64,000 nt of DNA, taken from the NCBI RefSeq assembly GCF_009669305.1, contig NZ_SADB01000004.1, forward strand, positions 28,649 through 92,648, read 5' to 3'. Each line of letters begins with the position of its first letter. Position 1 is the first letter of the stretch. A program made the position numbers and the translations under genes. Shown one piece after another: positions 1 to 9,280 of the stretch. Source of the DNA: Ancylomarina sp. 16SWW S1-10-2. GTDB lineage: Bacteria > Bacteroidota > Bacteroidia > Bacteroidales > Marinifilaceae. The notes below the pieces were generated by a model. That model made no database searches. It saw only the letters and a program-made list of their open reading frames with translations, and had not been told where the DNA came from.

Positions 1-203
1 ACAAATCGCATGAATAAAAGAATTTTAGAGCCTCAAAAGTAACGAACTTCTTTTAAATTTGCCACATATTGTTTAATATACTTAATTATAAGTAGTTTGT
101 AAATTCGTTTTATTAATATTTTCTATTTCAATAAGGATTAGTAATGAATTATCACATCAAATCCTCCCGCAAATTTTGCAGATCAACGCAGATTTTTTTA
201 ATT

Positions 204-304
204 TGCCTAATGCCTAATGCCTAATGCCTAATGCCTAATGCCTAATGCCTAATGCCTAATGCCTAATGCCTAATGCCTAATGCCTAATGCCTAATGCCTA
301 ATGC
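204..304. repeat. 7-bp tandem repeat (TGCCTAA)x14
   Basis: Fourteen perfect head-to-tail copies of TGCCTAA, plus a partial fifteenth, fill this stretch. Read on the minus strand the unit is TTAGGCA. The last copy runs into the 3' end of the GT117-like gene and supplies its final His codon and TAG stop. Because 7 is not a multiple of 3, the array puts a stop codon in every frame on both strands every seven codons. The flank at about 165-200 has a repeated CGCA(A/G)ATTTT-like phrase often met between Bacteroidota genes. Nothing else is seen in bases 1-203. Confidence 0.97.
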
Positions 305-3300
305 TTCTCGTAAAGTTTAGCAATACGATCCATTTCATTCAGTAGTGCTACATTTCTTCTTCCAGATCGTACAAAATCAGAAAGACTCGTTTGTTCCAAA
401 CTATTGTAATAATCGAGCTCCTGAGTCAATCTTAAACGAATCGGACCCATCATTTCTAAAGCAATTTCACGTTTGTTGAGTTTCAGATAATTCTCAGCCA
501 TTAATAAGGCAATATAGTCGTATGAACTAACTTCGTTGGGTAATAATTCTCGACTTTTATCCAGAACTTTAATGGCTTTATCTGTTTTATTTTCTGCTAT
601 CAACTTGTTTGAAAGGCTTAAGAAATTGTTCCGTAGATTTAGACACATTCGTTTAATCCCGTCATCTAAATAAAGACCTGATTTGTTGATGTTTCCCCAT
701 TTAAATGTAGCCATCATATTTTGGTATAGGATATCTGTATCTATTCGACCTACACTGCCTGTTTTGTTAGTTGTTTTTATTGGAACTAATTGATAAGCTA
801 AACCTTCAAGTTGAAAGTAATCTTGGAGACCATAGTAGCCTGACTCTGGAACAGTTTGTGAAAAATAAATAGGGCGTTTCCAATTATTGCTTAAAAGGAT
901 GTCGTAAAAGGTTAAACCAGCTTTTTCTATGGCATTTTGGTTAAGTTCCCATTCCAATTGAGGAACAATGTTAGCTGAATCTTTTGCCGAAACGGTTTTT
1001 GTAGCCAAAACCTGGTTTTTGTCAACTGGCATTTTAAATTTTCGAGCAGGAATATAATCTAATCTCTGATCGTAGCCATAAATGGTTTTTGTGCTTTCCT
1101 TGTCAGAAAGAACGTAATTCATAGCATCATCCAAACTCATGCCTCTATTTTTATCTACCCAAGCTTTAAATCGTGGGTCGTCTACAATATAAATGACATC
1201 GCGTTTTCCCATCAAATATTTCTCTTTATCCATAGAGATAGGTAGGCTTTTTGAGTCGTAATTATCTCGTTTCATCTGATCGATATACCAATCTGTTGAT
1301 AGATAGCTTAGATTACAAACACGAACATCGGTTCTAATACCTTCAACTTCTTGCAGATACCAAAGGGGGAAAGTGTCGTTATCGCCCATGGTAAATAGAA
1401 TGGCATTGGGCGCACATGAGTTGAGATAATTGTAGGCCAAATCGTGAGCAAAATAACGATCCGATCTGTCATGATCATCCCAATTTTGTTGAGCAAGTAG
1501 GGCAGGAACAGCTAAAAAACAAGCAGCAGTCGCTATAATCACACTCAGTTTAGGTTTTAGATACTTTTCGAGACTATTTATAATAGCCATAACACCTAAT
1601 CCTATCCAAATGGTAAAGGCATAGAACGATCCAGCATAAGCATAATCTCGCTCACGAGGTTGTAACGGAGGCTGATTTAAATAGACAACAATAGCCAATC
1701 CTGTGAATAGGAATAGGAGGAAGATTACAAAAAAATCTTTCTTCCCTTTTTTGCTGTGCTTGTATTGGTAAATCATCCCCAATAGTCCGAGGATTAGTGG
1801 CAAAAAGAAGTAGGTATTGTTCGCTTTGTTCGATTTCATGTCATCGGATCGCAATGACTGATCACCTAATCTATAATTATCGATAAAAGGAATACCCGAG
1901 ATCCACGCACCTTTTGTTTTGTCTCCATAGGATTGAACATTATTTTGTCGTCCTGCAAAATTCCACATGAAATAACGGAGGTACATATGGTTAACCTGAT
2001 AGGAAAAGAAGAAAGTTAAGTTTTGACGAAAGCTTGGTTTCTCTTTTTGTTCAGGATTTAAGCCTGTCCATTTGGCATATTCTATTGGAGCTCGGCCCGA
2101 TGCACCTTTGGTGTACATTCTAGGGAATAATGTTTTATGACTTGAGCTAAAATTGTTTTTCTCTGTTTCATACGATAATTCATATTTTCCGTTTTTCTTG
2201 ATGTAAACCTTTTTCGAAACAGAAATAGGATTTTCTTCATCAATGGGAGCATTAAAGTATTTTCCGTAAATTAAAGGATTCGATCCATATTGTTCTCTAT
2301 TTAAGTAGGATAGAAGTGTAATTGCATTGTCTGGATTATTCTGATTTAAGGCTGGGTTTGCATTTGCCCTTATCATGATTAAACCATAAGATGAGTAGCC
2401 AATTAGGATGACAGCTACAACGGTAAGTATTGTATTTAAAAGAATTTTCTGATATTTTATGCTGTATCGAATAGCCAATATTAATCCAATGAATAGCAGC
2501 AGTAGATAGAATAATAAACCAGAGTTATATGGGAGTGAAAGTTCATTTACAAAAGCAAATTCGAACCAGATTCCAATTTTTAAAACTCCAGGAATAATCA
2601 AATACATAACACTTGCCAAAAATAGGATAGCAGTTGTAAGTGCTATGAAAATTCCTTTTGGAGTGACAGGGTATTTTTTGAAATAAAATAGAATGACAAT
2701 TGCTGGTATTGCAAGTAAGTTTAATAGGTGTACCCCAATTGATAAGCCCATTAAATAGGCGATTAAGATTAACCAGCGAGTTGCGTATTTTGATTCTGAT
2801 TCGTTTTCCCATTTTAAAATTGCCCAAAATACGACGGCAGTAAATAGAGACGAAAGGGCATAAACTTCAGCTTCAACTGCTGAAAACCAAAAGGTGTCGG
2901 TAAAAGCGTAGGCCAAAGATCCAATGAGACCTGCACTTAAAATTTTACTTGTTTGTATAGGTGTATAGCTTTCTGTTTTAAACCTAATAAGCTTACGAGC
3001 CATAAGTGTAATGCTCCAAAAAAGAAACATGATAGTTGCTGCTGAGGCTAATCCCGAAAGCGTATTAAGCATTAAGGCAACTTGCGATTTATCTGCGGCA
3101 AAAAGAGAGAAAAATCGTCCCAACAACATGAAAACTGGTGCTCCTGGTGGATGTCCAATTTCTAATTTGTAGGCTGCTGTAATAAATTCACCACAATCCC
3201 AGAAACTTACCGAAGGTTCAAGCGTAAAAAGGTAAGTAAGAGCTGAAATGGCAAAAACGACCCAGCCGCCTATGGTGTTGTATTTCCGAAATATGGACAT
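298..3300 (-). CDS. GT117/DUF2723 (TMEM260-like) membrane protein
   Basis: A 1000-residue integral membrane protein with about a dozen hydrophobic segments in the first ~620 residues, then a soluble C-terminal half. The N-terminal loop has the family signature FWDCGEF (residues 33-39), followed by a GHPPGAP segment, as in DUF2723 proteins, which CAZy places in GT117 with eukaryotic TMEM260 O-mannosyltransferases. By family this is a polyprenyl-sugar-dependent glycosyltransferase of the inner membrane; the actual substrate is unknown. The tail (about 880-1000) is helical and TPR-like. Length is normal for Bacteroidota homologues. It stands alone and ends inside the 7-bp repeat array. Confidence 0.85.
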   Translation of the reverse strand: MSIFRKYNTIGGWVVFAISALTYLFTLEPSVSFWDCGEFITAAYKLEIGHPPGAPVFMLLGRFFSLFAADKSQVALMLNTLSGLASAATIMFLFWSITLMARKLIRFKTESYTPIQTSKILSAGLIGSLAYAFTDTFWFSAVEAEVYALSSLFTAVVFWAILKWENESESKYATRWLILIAYLMGLSIGVHLLNLLAIPAIVILFYFKKYPVTPKGIFIALTTAILFLASVMYLIIPGVLKIGIWFEFAFVNELSLPYNSGLLFYLLLLFIGLILAIRYSIKYQKILLNTILTVVAVILIGYSSYGLIMIRANANPALNQNNPDNAITLLSYLNREQYGSNPLIYGKYFNAPIDEENPISVSKKVYIKKNGKYELSYETEKNNFSSSHKTLFPRMYTKGASGRAPIEYAKWTGLNPEQKEKPSFRQNLTFFFSYQVNHMYLRYFMWNFAGRQNNVQSYGDKTKGAWISGIPFIDNYRLGDQSLRSDDMKSNKANNTYFFLPLILGLLGMIYQYKHSKKGKKDFFVIFLLFLFTGLAIVVYLNQPPLQPRERDYAYAGSFYAFTIWIGLGVMAIINSLEKYLKPKLSVIIATAACFLAVPALLAQQNWDDHDRSDRYFAHDLAYNYLNSCAPNAILFTMGDNDTFPLWYLQEVEGIRTDVRVCNLSYLSTDWYIDQMKRDNYDSKSLPISMDKEKYLMGKRDVIYIVDDPRFKAWVDKNRGMSLDDAMNYVLSDKESTKTIYGYDQRLDYIPARKFKMPVDKNQVLATKTVSAKDSANIVPQLEWELNQNAIEKAGLTFYDILLSNNWKRPIYFSQTVPESGYYGLQDYFQLEGLAYQLVPIKTTNKTGSVGRIDTDILYQNMMATFKWGNINKSGLYLDDGIKRMCLNLRNNFLSLSNKLIAENKTDKAIKVLDKSRELLPNEVSSYDYIALLMAENYLKLNKREIALEMMGPIRLRLTQELDYYNSLEQTSLSDFVRSGRRNVALLNEMDRIAKLYEKH

Positions 3301-3790
3301 GTAATGATAAGTTAGAATTGTGTCAACGAATTTAAGTATTTATTTAGGAAGCTTTTTATGTCTGTTGTGAAAAAAGCTTAAAGTCCTTTTTGTGTCATTT
3401 TTAACAGAGACTTATGAGTAGGTTCTAAATATATAGAATAAATCTAAATTTGTGTTTATGAACATGTTTTGGTTAGGGTGGTTATGTTGTTAAGCAGGTT
3501 TGTTGTGGTGTTTTTAAAACATATTATCGTATAATGTATGCATTTTGGTTTAAATACTAACTAGTTGTTTGTTTTGTTACGATTTACGCAAAGGTTTTCG
3601 TAGTTATTTAGAATTATTCTGTCTAATGTAATTAAAATAGAATTATTCCTAATAAGAGAAGCCTGAAATTAGATGGCGAGGTTATCAAAGGATTGAAAAA
3701 TAAATCTATATTTGTCATGTGAGTTTACAATTAATAATTGTAAATTATTGTTGTGGAATACTTTACGATTAATTTAAAACGAATTTTATA
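3301..3790. other. Divergent intergenic region before the lysine operon
   Basis: An AT-rich 490-bp gap between the start of the GT117-like gene (minus) and the first lysine-fermentation gene (plus). I see no gene, tRNA or strong hairpin in it. It should hold both promoters; the plausible plus-strand elements lie at 3707-3766. No obvious operator or riboswitch is visible. Confidence 0.6.
3707..3766 (+). promoter_or_regulatory. Candidate promoters of the lysine operon
   Basis: Two Bacteroidota-type -7 elements (consensus TAnnTTTG) precede the first gene. TATATTTG at 3707-3714 matches fully but lacks a good -33 TTG. TACTTTAC at 3759-3766 is weaker but has TTG at 3738-3740, 18 nt upstream. They would give leaders of about 70 or 20 nt. 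Prediction only. Confidence 0.45.
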
Positions 3791-4441
3791 ATGAACAAAA
3801 TAATTTCATTTGAAGAGGCTGTTGCCAAGATTAAAGATGGTATGACTATCATGATTGGTGGCTTTTTAACGGTTGGAACTGCCAACAAAATGGTTGATTG
3901 TATTGTTGAGTCAAATGTTAAGAATCTAACAATTATTTGTAATGATACCGCTTTTGCAGATAAAGGTTTAGGTAAATTGATTGCAAACAAGCAAGTTGCT
4001 AAGGTAATTACTTCATATGTTGGAGCTAATACTGCTTCAGTTGAACAAATGAATAATGGTGAGCTTGTTGTTGAATTTAGCCCACAGGGAACTTTGGCTG
4101 AGCGTGTACGTGCAGGTGGAGCTGGTTTAGGTGGTATTTTAACACCAACGGGGCTTGGAACTATAGTTGCCGAAGGAAAAGATATTATAACTGTTGACGG
4201 AAAAGAATTTATTCTTGAAAAACCACTTCGTGCAGACGTTTCTTTAATAGGAGCTAGCATGAGTGATACACATGGGAATTTAACTTATCGTGGAACGTCT
4301 CAGAATTTTAATCCTTTAATGGCAACTGCTGCAGATCTTGTAATTGTTGAAGCGCAAACGATTGTAGAAGCAGGAACATTTAAGCCTGAAGAAGTAAAGA
4401 CACCATCTATTTATGTCGACTTTATTGTAAAGGCAAACTAA
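3791..4441 (+). CDS. atoD: Acyl-CoA:acetate/acetoacetate CoA-transferase alpha subunit
   Basis: A 216-residue CoA-transferase family I alpha subunit, with the N-terminal IGGF segment (residues 22-25) and the glycine-rich RAGGAGLGG-type loop around 107-115 that shapes the CoA site. In lysine fermentation the alpha/beta pair moves CoA from butyryl-CoA to acetoacetate, giving butyrate and acetoacetyl-CoA. It is the first gene of the operon, 41 bp before kal. Its partner beta subunit is not adjacent but about 9 kb downstream (13236-13898), an unusual split. Family is certain; the exact acyl partner is inferred from the operon. Confidence 0.9.
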   Translation: MNKIISFEEAVAKIKDGMTIMIGGFLTVGTANKMVDCIVESNVKNLTIICNDTAFADKGLGKLIANKQVAKVITSYVGANTASVEQMNNGELVVEFSPQGTLAERVRAGGAGLGGILTPTGLGTIVAEGKDIITVDGKEFILEKPLRADVSLIGASMSDTHGNLTYRGTSQNFNPLMATAADLVIVEAQTIVEAGTFKPEEVKTPSIYVDFIVKAN

Positions 4442-4482
4442 ATAGTTGTTTAAGAGACTATAAAATACAAACATATACTGAT

Positions 4483-4866
4483 ATGAAACAAGTAATTATT
4501 AGAGTACGCATGAGTTCTCAAGATGCTCATTATGGTGGAAACCTTGTTGATGGCGCTAAAATGCTTCAGCTTTTTGGTGATGTTGCTACTGAGCTGTTGA
4601 TTCGTCGTGATGGCGATGAGGGCTTGTTTGCAGGATACGAAAGCGTTGAATTTCTAGCTCCCGTTTATGCTGGCGATTTTATCGAAGCTGTAGGTGAGAT
4701 TATCAAAGAAGGTAACTCAAGCCGTAAAATGAAGTTTGAAGCTCGTAAAGTAATTGTTCCTAGAACTGATATTTCAGATTCAGCTTGCGATGTACTTGAT
4801 GAACCTATTGTAGCATGTCGTGCTATCGGAACTTGTGTGACGCCAAAAGGTAGTCAACGTAAATAA
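4483..4866 (+). CDS. kal: 3-aminobutyryl-CoA ammonia lyase
   Basis: A 127-residue hotdog-fold protein matching Kal of lysine-fermenting bacteria in length and in the N-terminal part around [15 protein letters not shown]. It removes ammonia from L-3-aminobutyryl-CoA to give crotonyl-CoA, which the acyl-CoA dehydrogenase encoded downstream can reduce. Cytoplasmic. Its position directly before kce supports the call. Start ATG at 4483 gives the expected family N-terminus. A 99-bp gap with a 14-bp dyad separates it from kce. Confidence 0.92.
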   Translation: MKQVIIRVRMSSQDAHYGGNLVDGAKMLQLFGDVATELLIRRDGDEGLFAGYESVEFLAPVYAGDFIEAVGEIIKEGNSSRKMKFEARKVIVPRTDISDSACDVLDEPIVACRAIGTCVTPKGSQRK

Positions 4867-4880
4867 TATTCGTTTTTATG

Positions 4881-4950
4881 AATATGAGTCAAGCATACTG
4901 ACCAAAAAAAAATACCCACTAACTAATTTTTTTCACGCTTGACTCATATT
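4881..4950. repeat. Dyad in kal-kce gap (14-nt arms)
   Basis: Perfect inverted repeat AATATGAGTCAAGC (4881-4894) and its complement (4937-4950), separated by 42 nt. No T-run follows, so it is not an intrinsic terminator. It is one of a series of unrelated dyads in the gaps of this operon. Confidence 0.85.
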
Positions 4951-4965
4951 TTAAATACTTAAATC

Positions 4966-5790
4966 ATGGAAAAGTTAATTATCACAGCCGCAATTAGTGG
5001 CGCCGAAGTAACAAAAGAGCATAACCCTGCTGTTCCATATACGGTTGAGGAATGTGTTCGTGAGGCTGGATCTGCAATTAAAGCTGGTGCCAGTATTATT
5101 CATCTTCACGTTCGTAAGGATGATGGTACACCAACTCAAGATAAAGATCGTTTTAAGCAGGTAATGGATGCAATTCATGCTCAATACCCTGACGTTATTA
5201 TTCAGCCATCAACAGGTGGTGCAGTTGGAATGACCAACGACGAAAGACTTCAGCCAACTGAGTTGAATCCCGAAATGGCAACTCTTGACTGTGGTACATT
5301 AAACTTTGGTGGCGACGAAATTTTCGAAAATACTGAGAATACAATCAAATACTTCGGTGAGAAAATGATCGAAAGAGGTATTAAACCTGAATTGGAAGTT
5401 TTCGATAAGTCAATGATTGATATGGCTCTACGTTTGGGTAAAAAAGGTTTTATCAAATCGCCAATGCACTTCGATTTTGTGATGGGTGTAAACGGTGGAA
5501 TCTCTGGAACTCTTCGCGATTTTATTTTTATGCGTGGTAGTATTCCTGCTGATGCAACTTACACTGTTGCCGGTATTGGACGATTCGAATTTCCACTTGC
5601 TGCAGCTGCTATTATCGATGGTGGTCACGTTCGTGTTGGATTCGAAGACAACACTATGATTTCAAAAGGTGTTATTGCTGAATCGAATGGTCAATTGGTT
5701 GCGAAAGTAGTTCGTTTGGCTAATGAGCTTGGTCGCGAAATTGCGACTCCAGCAGAAGCAAGAGAAATTTTAGGTTTAAAAGCTAGATAA
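4966..5790 (+). CDS. kce: 3-keto-5-aminohexanoate cleavage enzyme
   Basis: A 274-residue TIM-barrel protein of the DUF849/Kce family. The zinc ligands His46 and His48 sit in the IHLHVR motif. Kce condenses (5S)-5-amino-3-oxohexanoate with acetyl-CoA and cleaves it into acetoacetate and 3-aminobutyryl-CoA, the substrate of Kal encoded just upstream. Length is typical and the start follows an A-rich stretch. It is followed by kdd after a 53-bp gap with a small dyad. DUF849 has other beta-keto acid cleavage enzymes, but the operon makes Kce nearly certain. Confidence 0.94.
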   Translation: MEKLIITAAISGAEVTKEHNPAVPYTVEECVREAGSAIKAGASIIHLHVRKDDGTPTQDKDRFKQVMDAIHAQYPDVIIQPSTGGAVGMTNDERLQPTELNPEMATLDCGTLNFGGDEIFENTENTIKYFGEKMIERGIKPELEVFDKSMIDMALRLGKKGFIKSPMHFDFVMGVNGGISGTLRDFIFMRGSIPADATYTVAGIGRFEFPLAAAAIIDGGHVRVGFEDNTMISKGVIAESNGQLVAKVVRLANELGREIATPAEAREILGLKAR

Positions 5791-5802
5791 TTTACAATTA
5801 TC

Positions 5803-5827
5803 GATTAGTAATTACTCATTGCTAATC
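5803..5827. repeat. Dyad in kce-kdd gap
   Basis: GATTAGTAAT (5803-5812) pairs with ATTGCTAATC (5818-5827), with one G-T type mismatch and a 5-nt loop. No T-run follows. Confidence 0.65.
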
Positions 5828-5843
5828 ATTAATTAATATAGGA

Positions 5844-6878
5844 ATGAAAGCAGGAAACAAATACGGAACTCACAGAGTCCTTGAACCAAAAGGAACACTT
5901 CCACAACCAGCTATTAAGTTGGATAATACCATGTCAATTTACGACAATGAGGTTTTAATCGATGTTCAAACATTAAACATCGATTCCGCAAGTTTTACTC
6001 AAGTAAAAGGCGCTTGTGATGCTGATACAGCTAAGATGGAAGAAATGATTCTTTCGATCGTTGATGAACGTGGTAAAATGCAAAATCCGGTAACGGGTTC
6101 TGGTGGAATGTTAATTGGTACAGTTAAACAAGTTGGACCAAACTTTCCAAATCAAAACCTTAAGGTAGGTGATAAGGTCGCAACTTTGGTTTCTCTATCT
6201 CTTACGCCACTTAAGATTGACAAGATTACGAATATTAATCTATCTAATGATCAGGTTGATATTGATGGTCAAGCGATTCTTTTTGCTTCTGGTTTATACG
6301 CTGTACTTCCAACAGATTTGCCAGAGAAATTAGCTTTAGCTGCACTTGATGTAGCTGGTGCTCCTGCTCAGGTCGATCGTTTGGTTAAAGAAGGTCAAAC
6401 GGTTTGTATCATCGGTGGTGGTGGAAAATCAGGTGTTCTTTGTTGCTACCAAGCTATGAAAAAAGTTGGTCCCAAAGGAAAAGTAATTGTTGTTGAGTAT
6501 TCTAAAGAGAATGCACAGCGCATTAAAGATCTAGGTTTAGCAACCGATGTTATTGTTGGCGATGCTACCGATGTAATGAATGTTTATTCTGAGGTGACTA
6601 AAATTTGTGGCGAAGAAGGTTGCGATGTGGTTATTAATAATGTAAACGTTGCTTCTACTGAAATGTCATCAATCTTGATTACTAAAGATCGTGGTTGTGT
6701 GTATTTCTTCTCTATGGCAACTTCTTTTTCTAAAGCAGCACTTGGTGCCGAAGGTGTAGGTAAAGATGTTGATATGATTGTTGGAAACGGTTATGCTATT
6801 GGTCATGCCGATTTAACTCTTGGAATCATTAGAGAATCAGCAGGAATTAGAGAATTATTTGAAAAATTATACGTGTAG
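5844..6878 (+). CDS. kdd: L-erythro-3,5-diaminohexanoate dehydrogenase
   Basis: A 344-residue medium-chain dehydrogenase-like protein. It oxidises and deaminates L-erythro-3,5-diaminohexanoate to 5-amino-3-oxohexanoate with NAD(P)+, giving the substrate of Kce. A Rossmann nucleotide-binding loop lies at residues 188-198 (CIIGGGGKSGV) after a strand. The N-terminus (KYGTHRVLEPKG) resembles the Kdd family and lacks the zinc-ligand pattern of typical alcohol dehydrogenases. Its place between kce and kamA is that of known lysine-fermentation clusters. High confidence. Confidence 0.93.
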   Translation: MKAGNKYGTHRVLEPKGTLPQPAIKLDNTMSIYDNEVLIDVQTLNIDSASFTQVKGACDADTAKMEEMILSIVDERGKMQNPVTGSGGMLIGTVKQVGPNFPNQNLKVGDKVATLVSLSLTPLKIDKITNINLSNDQVDIDGQAILFASGLYAVLPTDLPEKLALAALDVAGAPAQVDRLVKEGQTVCIIGGGGKSGVLCCYQAMKKVGPKGKVIVVEYSKENAQRIKDLGLATDVIVGDATDVMNVYSEVTKICGEEGCDVVINNVNVASTEMSSILITKDRGCVYFFSMATSFSKAALGAEGVGKDVDMIVGNGYAIGHADLTLGIIRESAGIRELFEKLYV

Positions 6879-6900
6879 ATTATAGCATTGAGATAAGTGT

Positions 6901-6957
6901 ATCAAGTATCAAGATACAATTTTTGATACAACAGAGAATTTCTCCTTGATACTTGAT
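6901..6957. repeat. Dyad in kdd-kamA gap (13-nt arms)
   Basis: Perfect arms ATCAAGTATCAAG (6901-6913) and CTTGATACTTGAT (6945-6957), with a 31-nt loop that repeats GATACAA. Within each arm the phrase ATCAAG is itself nearly duplicated. No terminator T-run. Confidence 0.85.
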
Positions 6958-6983
6958 TCTAAATCTTGAGACTAAAACAAAAT

Positions 6984-8237
6984 ATGATGATTGAAAATAA
7001 GGGACGTAAGGAAATGTTTCCAGAGGTTACAGACGAACATTGGAACGACTGGAAATGGCAGGTTAGAAACCGTATTGAGACTTTAAAGGATCTCAAAAAA
7101 TATATCAATCTTACTGCTAACGAGGAAGAAGGCGTTGAGAAGACACTAGAAACCTTGCGTATGGCAATTACGCCGTATTATTTATCTCTTATCGATGTTA
7201 ATAATCCAGAGTGTCCAATACGTAAGCAGGCTATTCCTACAGCTATGGAAGTTCATCATGCTGATGCCGATCTTCTAGATCCTTTGCACGAGGATGAGGA
7301 TTCTCCAGTTCCTGGTTTAACTCACCGTTATCCAGATCGTGTCTTGTTTTTGATTACTGATATGTGTGCTATGTATTGTCGTCACTGTACGCGTCGTCGT
7401 TTTGCAGGTCAGTCTGATTCTTCAACGCCACAGGATAATATTGAGAAAGCAATTGAGTATATCAGAAACACACCTCAAGTAAGAGACGTTCTTCTTTCTG
7501 GTGGAGATGCACTTTTAATTAGTGATGCTAAATTAGAATATATTATTAAATCATTACGTGCTATTCCTCATGTTGAGATTATCCGTATCGGAACTCGTAC
7601 ACCGGTTGTATTGCCACAGCGTATAACCGAAGGATTGGTTAATATGCTTAAGAAATACCATCCAGTTTGGTTAAATACTCACTTTAATCATTCTGATGAA
7701 ATAACTCCAGAGTCTAAAGCTGCTGTTGCTCGTATGGCTGATGCTGGTATCCCTTTGGGTAATCAGTCTGTGTTATTACGAGGTGTTAATGACTGTGTTC
7801 ACGTCATGAAGAAATTGGTTCATAATTTAGTAATGAATCGTATTCGTCCCTACTACATTTATCAGTGCGATCTTTCAATGGGACTTGAGCACTTTAGAAC
7901 ACCAGTTTCTAAGGGAATCGAAATTATTGAAGGTCTTCGTGGTCATACTTCTGGTTTTGCAGTTCCAACTTTTGTAGTTGATGCGCCAGGTGGTGGTGGT
8001 AAAATTCCAGTTATGCCTCAATATGTTATTTCACAGAGTCCTACTAAGGTGATTTTGAGAAATTTTGAGGGAGTTATTACAACTTACACTGAACCTGCAC
8101 GTTATGTTGAAAACTGTCATTGTCCCGAATGTTTAGAACTGAGACATGCTGAAGGTGTATCATCACTTTTAGAGGGTGGCAGATTGGCTCTTGAACCATC
8201 ATTATTACAGCGTAAAGAGAGAAATAAAAAAAGATAA
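6984..8237 (+). CDS. kamA: Lysine 2,3-aminomutase (radical SAM)
   Basis: A 417-residue radical SAM, PLP-dependent enzyme that converts L-lysine to L-beta-lysine, the entry step of this pathway. The [4Fe-4S] cysteines are Cys128, Cys132 and Cys135 (CxxxCxxC), and the PLP lysine is Lys340 in the PGGGGK loop, matching the family. The open frame extends back to a TTG at 6966, but the ATG at 6984 gives the family start (MMIENKG) and is chosen. Its stop overlaps the kamB start (TAATG, 1 nt), so translation is probably coupled. Confidence 0.96.
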   Translation: MMIENKGRKEMFPEVTDEHWNDWKWQVRNRIETLKDLKKYINLTANEEEGVEKTLETLRMAITPYYLSLIDVNNPECPIRKQAIPTAMEVHHADADLLDPLHEDEDSPVPGLTHRYPDRVLFLITDMCAMYCRHCTRRRFAGQSDSSTPQDNIEKAIEYIRNTPQVRDVLLSGGDALLISDAKLEYIIKSLRAIPHVEIIRIGTRTPVVLPQRITEGLVNMLKKYHPVWLNTHFNHSDEITPESKAAVARMADAGIPLGNQSVLLRGVNDCVHVMKKLVHNLVMNRIRPYYIYQCDLSMGLEHFRTPVSKGIEIIEGLRGHTSGFAVPTFVVDAPGGGGKIPVMPQYVISQSPTKVILRNFEGVITTYTEPARYVENCHCPECLELRHAEGVSSLLEGGRLALEPSLLQRKERNKKR

Positions 8238-9253
8238 TGCCTTTTATAAAGGAAATAGAAAAATACAGGAGTCTATCGATTGTTGGACTTGAAAAAAATA
8301 CCGGTAAAACCGAGTGTTTGAATTATGTGCTGTCGCGATTGAGCGGTAGCAATAAACAAATTGCACTCACATCTATTGGTGTTGATGGAGAGAATACCGA
8401 CGCGGTGACAAAAACTCACAAACCCGAAATTGAGGTTTATGAGGGGATGATTTTTGTGACTTCCGAAATGCATTATCAAAAGAAAAAACTTGTTGCCGAA
8501 GTTTTGGATGTAAGCACTCAATCGACCTCTTTGGGAAGATTAGTAACAGCCAAAGCCAAATCAAGCGATAAGGTGATTATTTCAGGTCCGGCAGATAGTA
8601 TGGCTATCAAAGATCTGATTGCACAAATGAATAAGTTTGATGTTGATATTACTTTAGTTGATGGAGCATTATCACGTAAGAGTTTGGGATCGCCAGCAGT
8701 AACCGATGCTATGATTTTGGCAACTGGAGCTGCACTTTCGGCAAATATTCCACAACTGGTTTATAAAACCAAATACATCTACGATCTTATAAGTATTAAG
8801 GCTGTTGATGAGGAGATTAAAGATTGTTTATTGCCGATACAAAAAGGTGTTTGGGCAATTGATAATGAGGGGAATTTAACTGATTTGAAGATTGAATCTG
8901 TTTTACTGATTGAAAAAGCGAAAGATAGACTGTTTAAGAAAGGGAATCGAATTTTTGTGAATGGTGCAATTACCGATAAGTTCTTAAATTTTCTAAAAGT
9001 TCAGAAGCAGATAAAGGATATTGAAATAATTGTTCGGGATTTTACGAGGATATTTGCCTCACCCGAAACATTTTATGCTTTTATAAAGCGAGGAGGACGA
9101 ATAAAAGTCCTTCAAAAGACCAAGTTGATAGCCGTTTGCATTAATCCAGTATCACCTGATGGTTATTGTCTGAATTCAGATGATTTAAAACAAGCGTTGG
9201 AAGAAAAACTGAATTTGCCAGTTTACAATGTAAGAGAGTTAAGCGGACATTGA
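8237..9253 (+). CDS. kamB: Lysine 5,6-aminomutase reactivase subunit KamB
   Basis: A 338-residue cytoplasmic protein with an N-terminal P-loop (GLEKNTGKT, residues 17-25). It lies between kamA and the MutS-like kamC, the position of KamB in lysine-fermentation clusters of Clostridium and Fusobacterium. KamB with KamC is annotated as a reactivase of B12-dependent lysine 5,6-aminomutase, whose cofactor inactivates during turnover. The biochemical role is known only by annotation and context. The start overlaps the kamA stop by one base. No paralogue is seen nearby. Confidence 0.82.
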   Translation: MPFIKEIEKYRSLSIVGLEKNTGKTECLNYVLSRLSGSNKQIALTSIGVDGENTDAVTKTHKPEIEVYEGMIFVTSEMHYQKKKLVAEVLDVSTQSTSLGRLVTAKAKSSDKVIISGPADSMAIKDLIAQMNKFDVDITLVDGALSRKSLGSPAVTDAMILATGAALSANIPQLVYKTKYIYDLISIKAVDEEIKDCLLPIQKGVWAIDNEGNLTDLKIESVLLIEKAKDRLFKKGNRIFVNGAITDKFLNFLKVQKQIKDIEIIVRDFTRIFASPETFYAFIKRGGRIKVLQKTKLIAVCINPVSPDGYCLNSDDLKQALEEKLNLPVYNVRELSGH

Positions 9254-9280
9254 GTAGAGTTTATTTAAGAATATTGATAA

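Noticed and set aside
204-304. CRISPR array or telomere-like repeat
   Set aside because: Units are 7 bp with no spacers, the array is internal and short, and it overlaps a gene end.
3769-4260. 163-codon open frame opposite atoD
   Set aside because: It lies antisense to a clear CoA-transferase gene, and its composition is that of a codon-shadow frame without a recognisable protein pattern.
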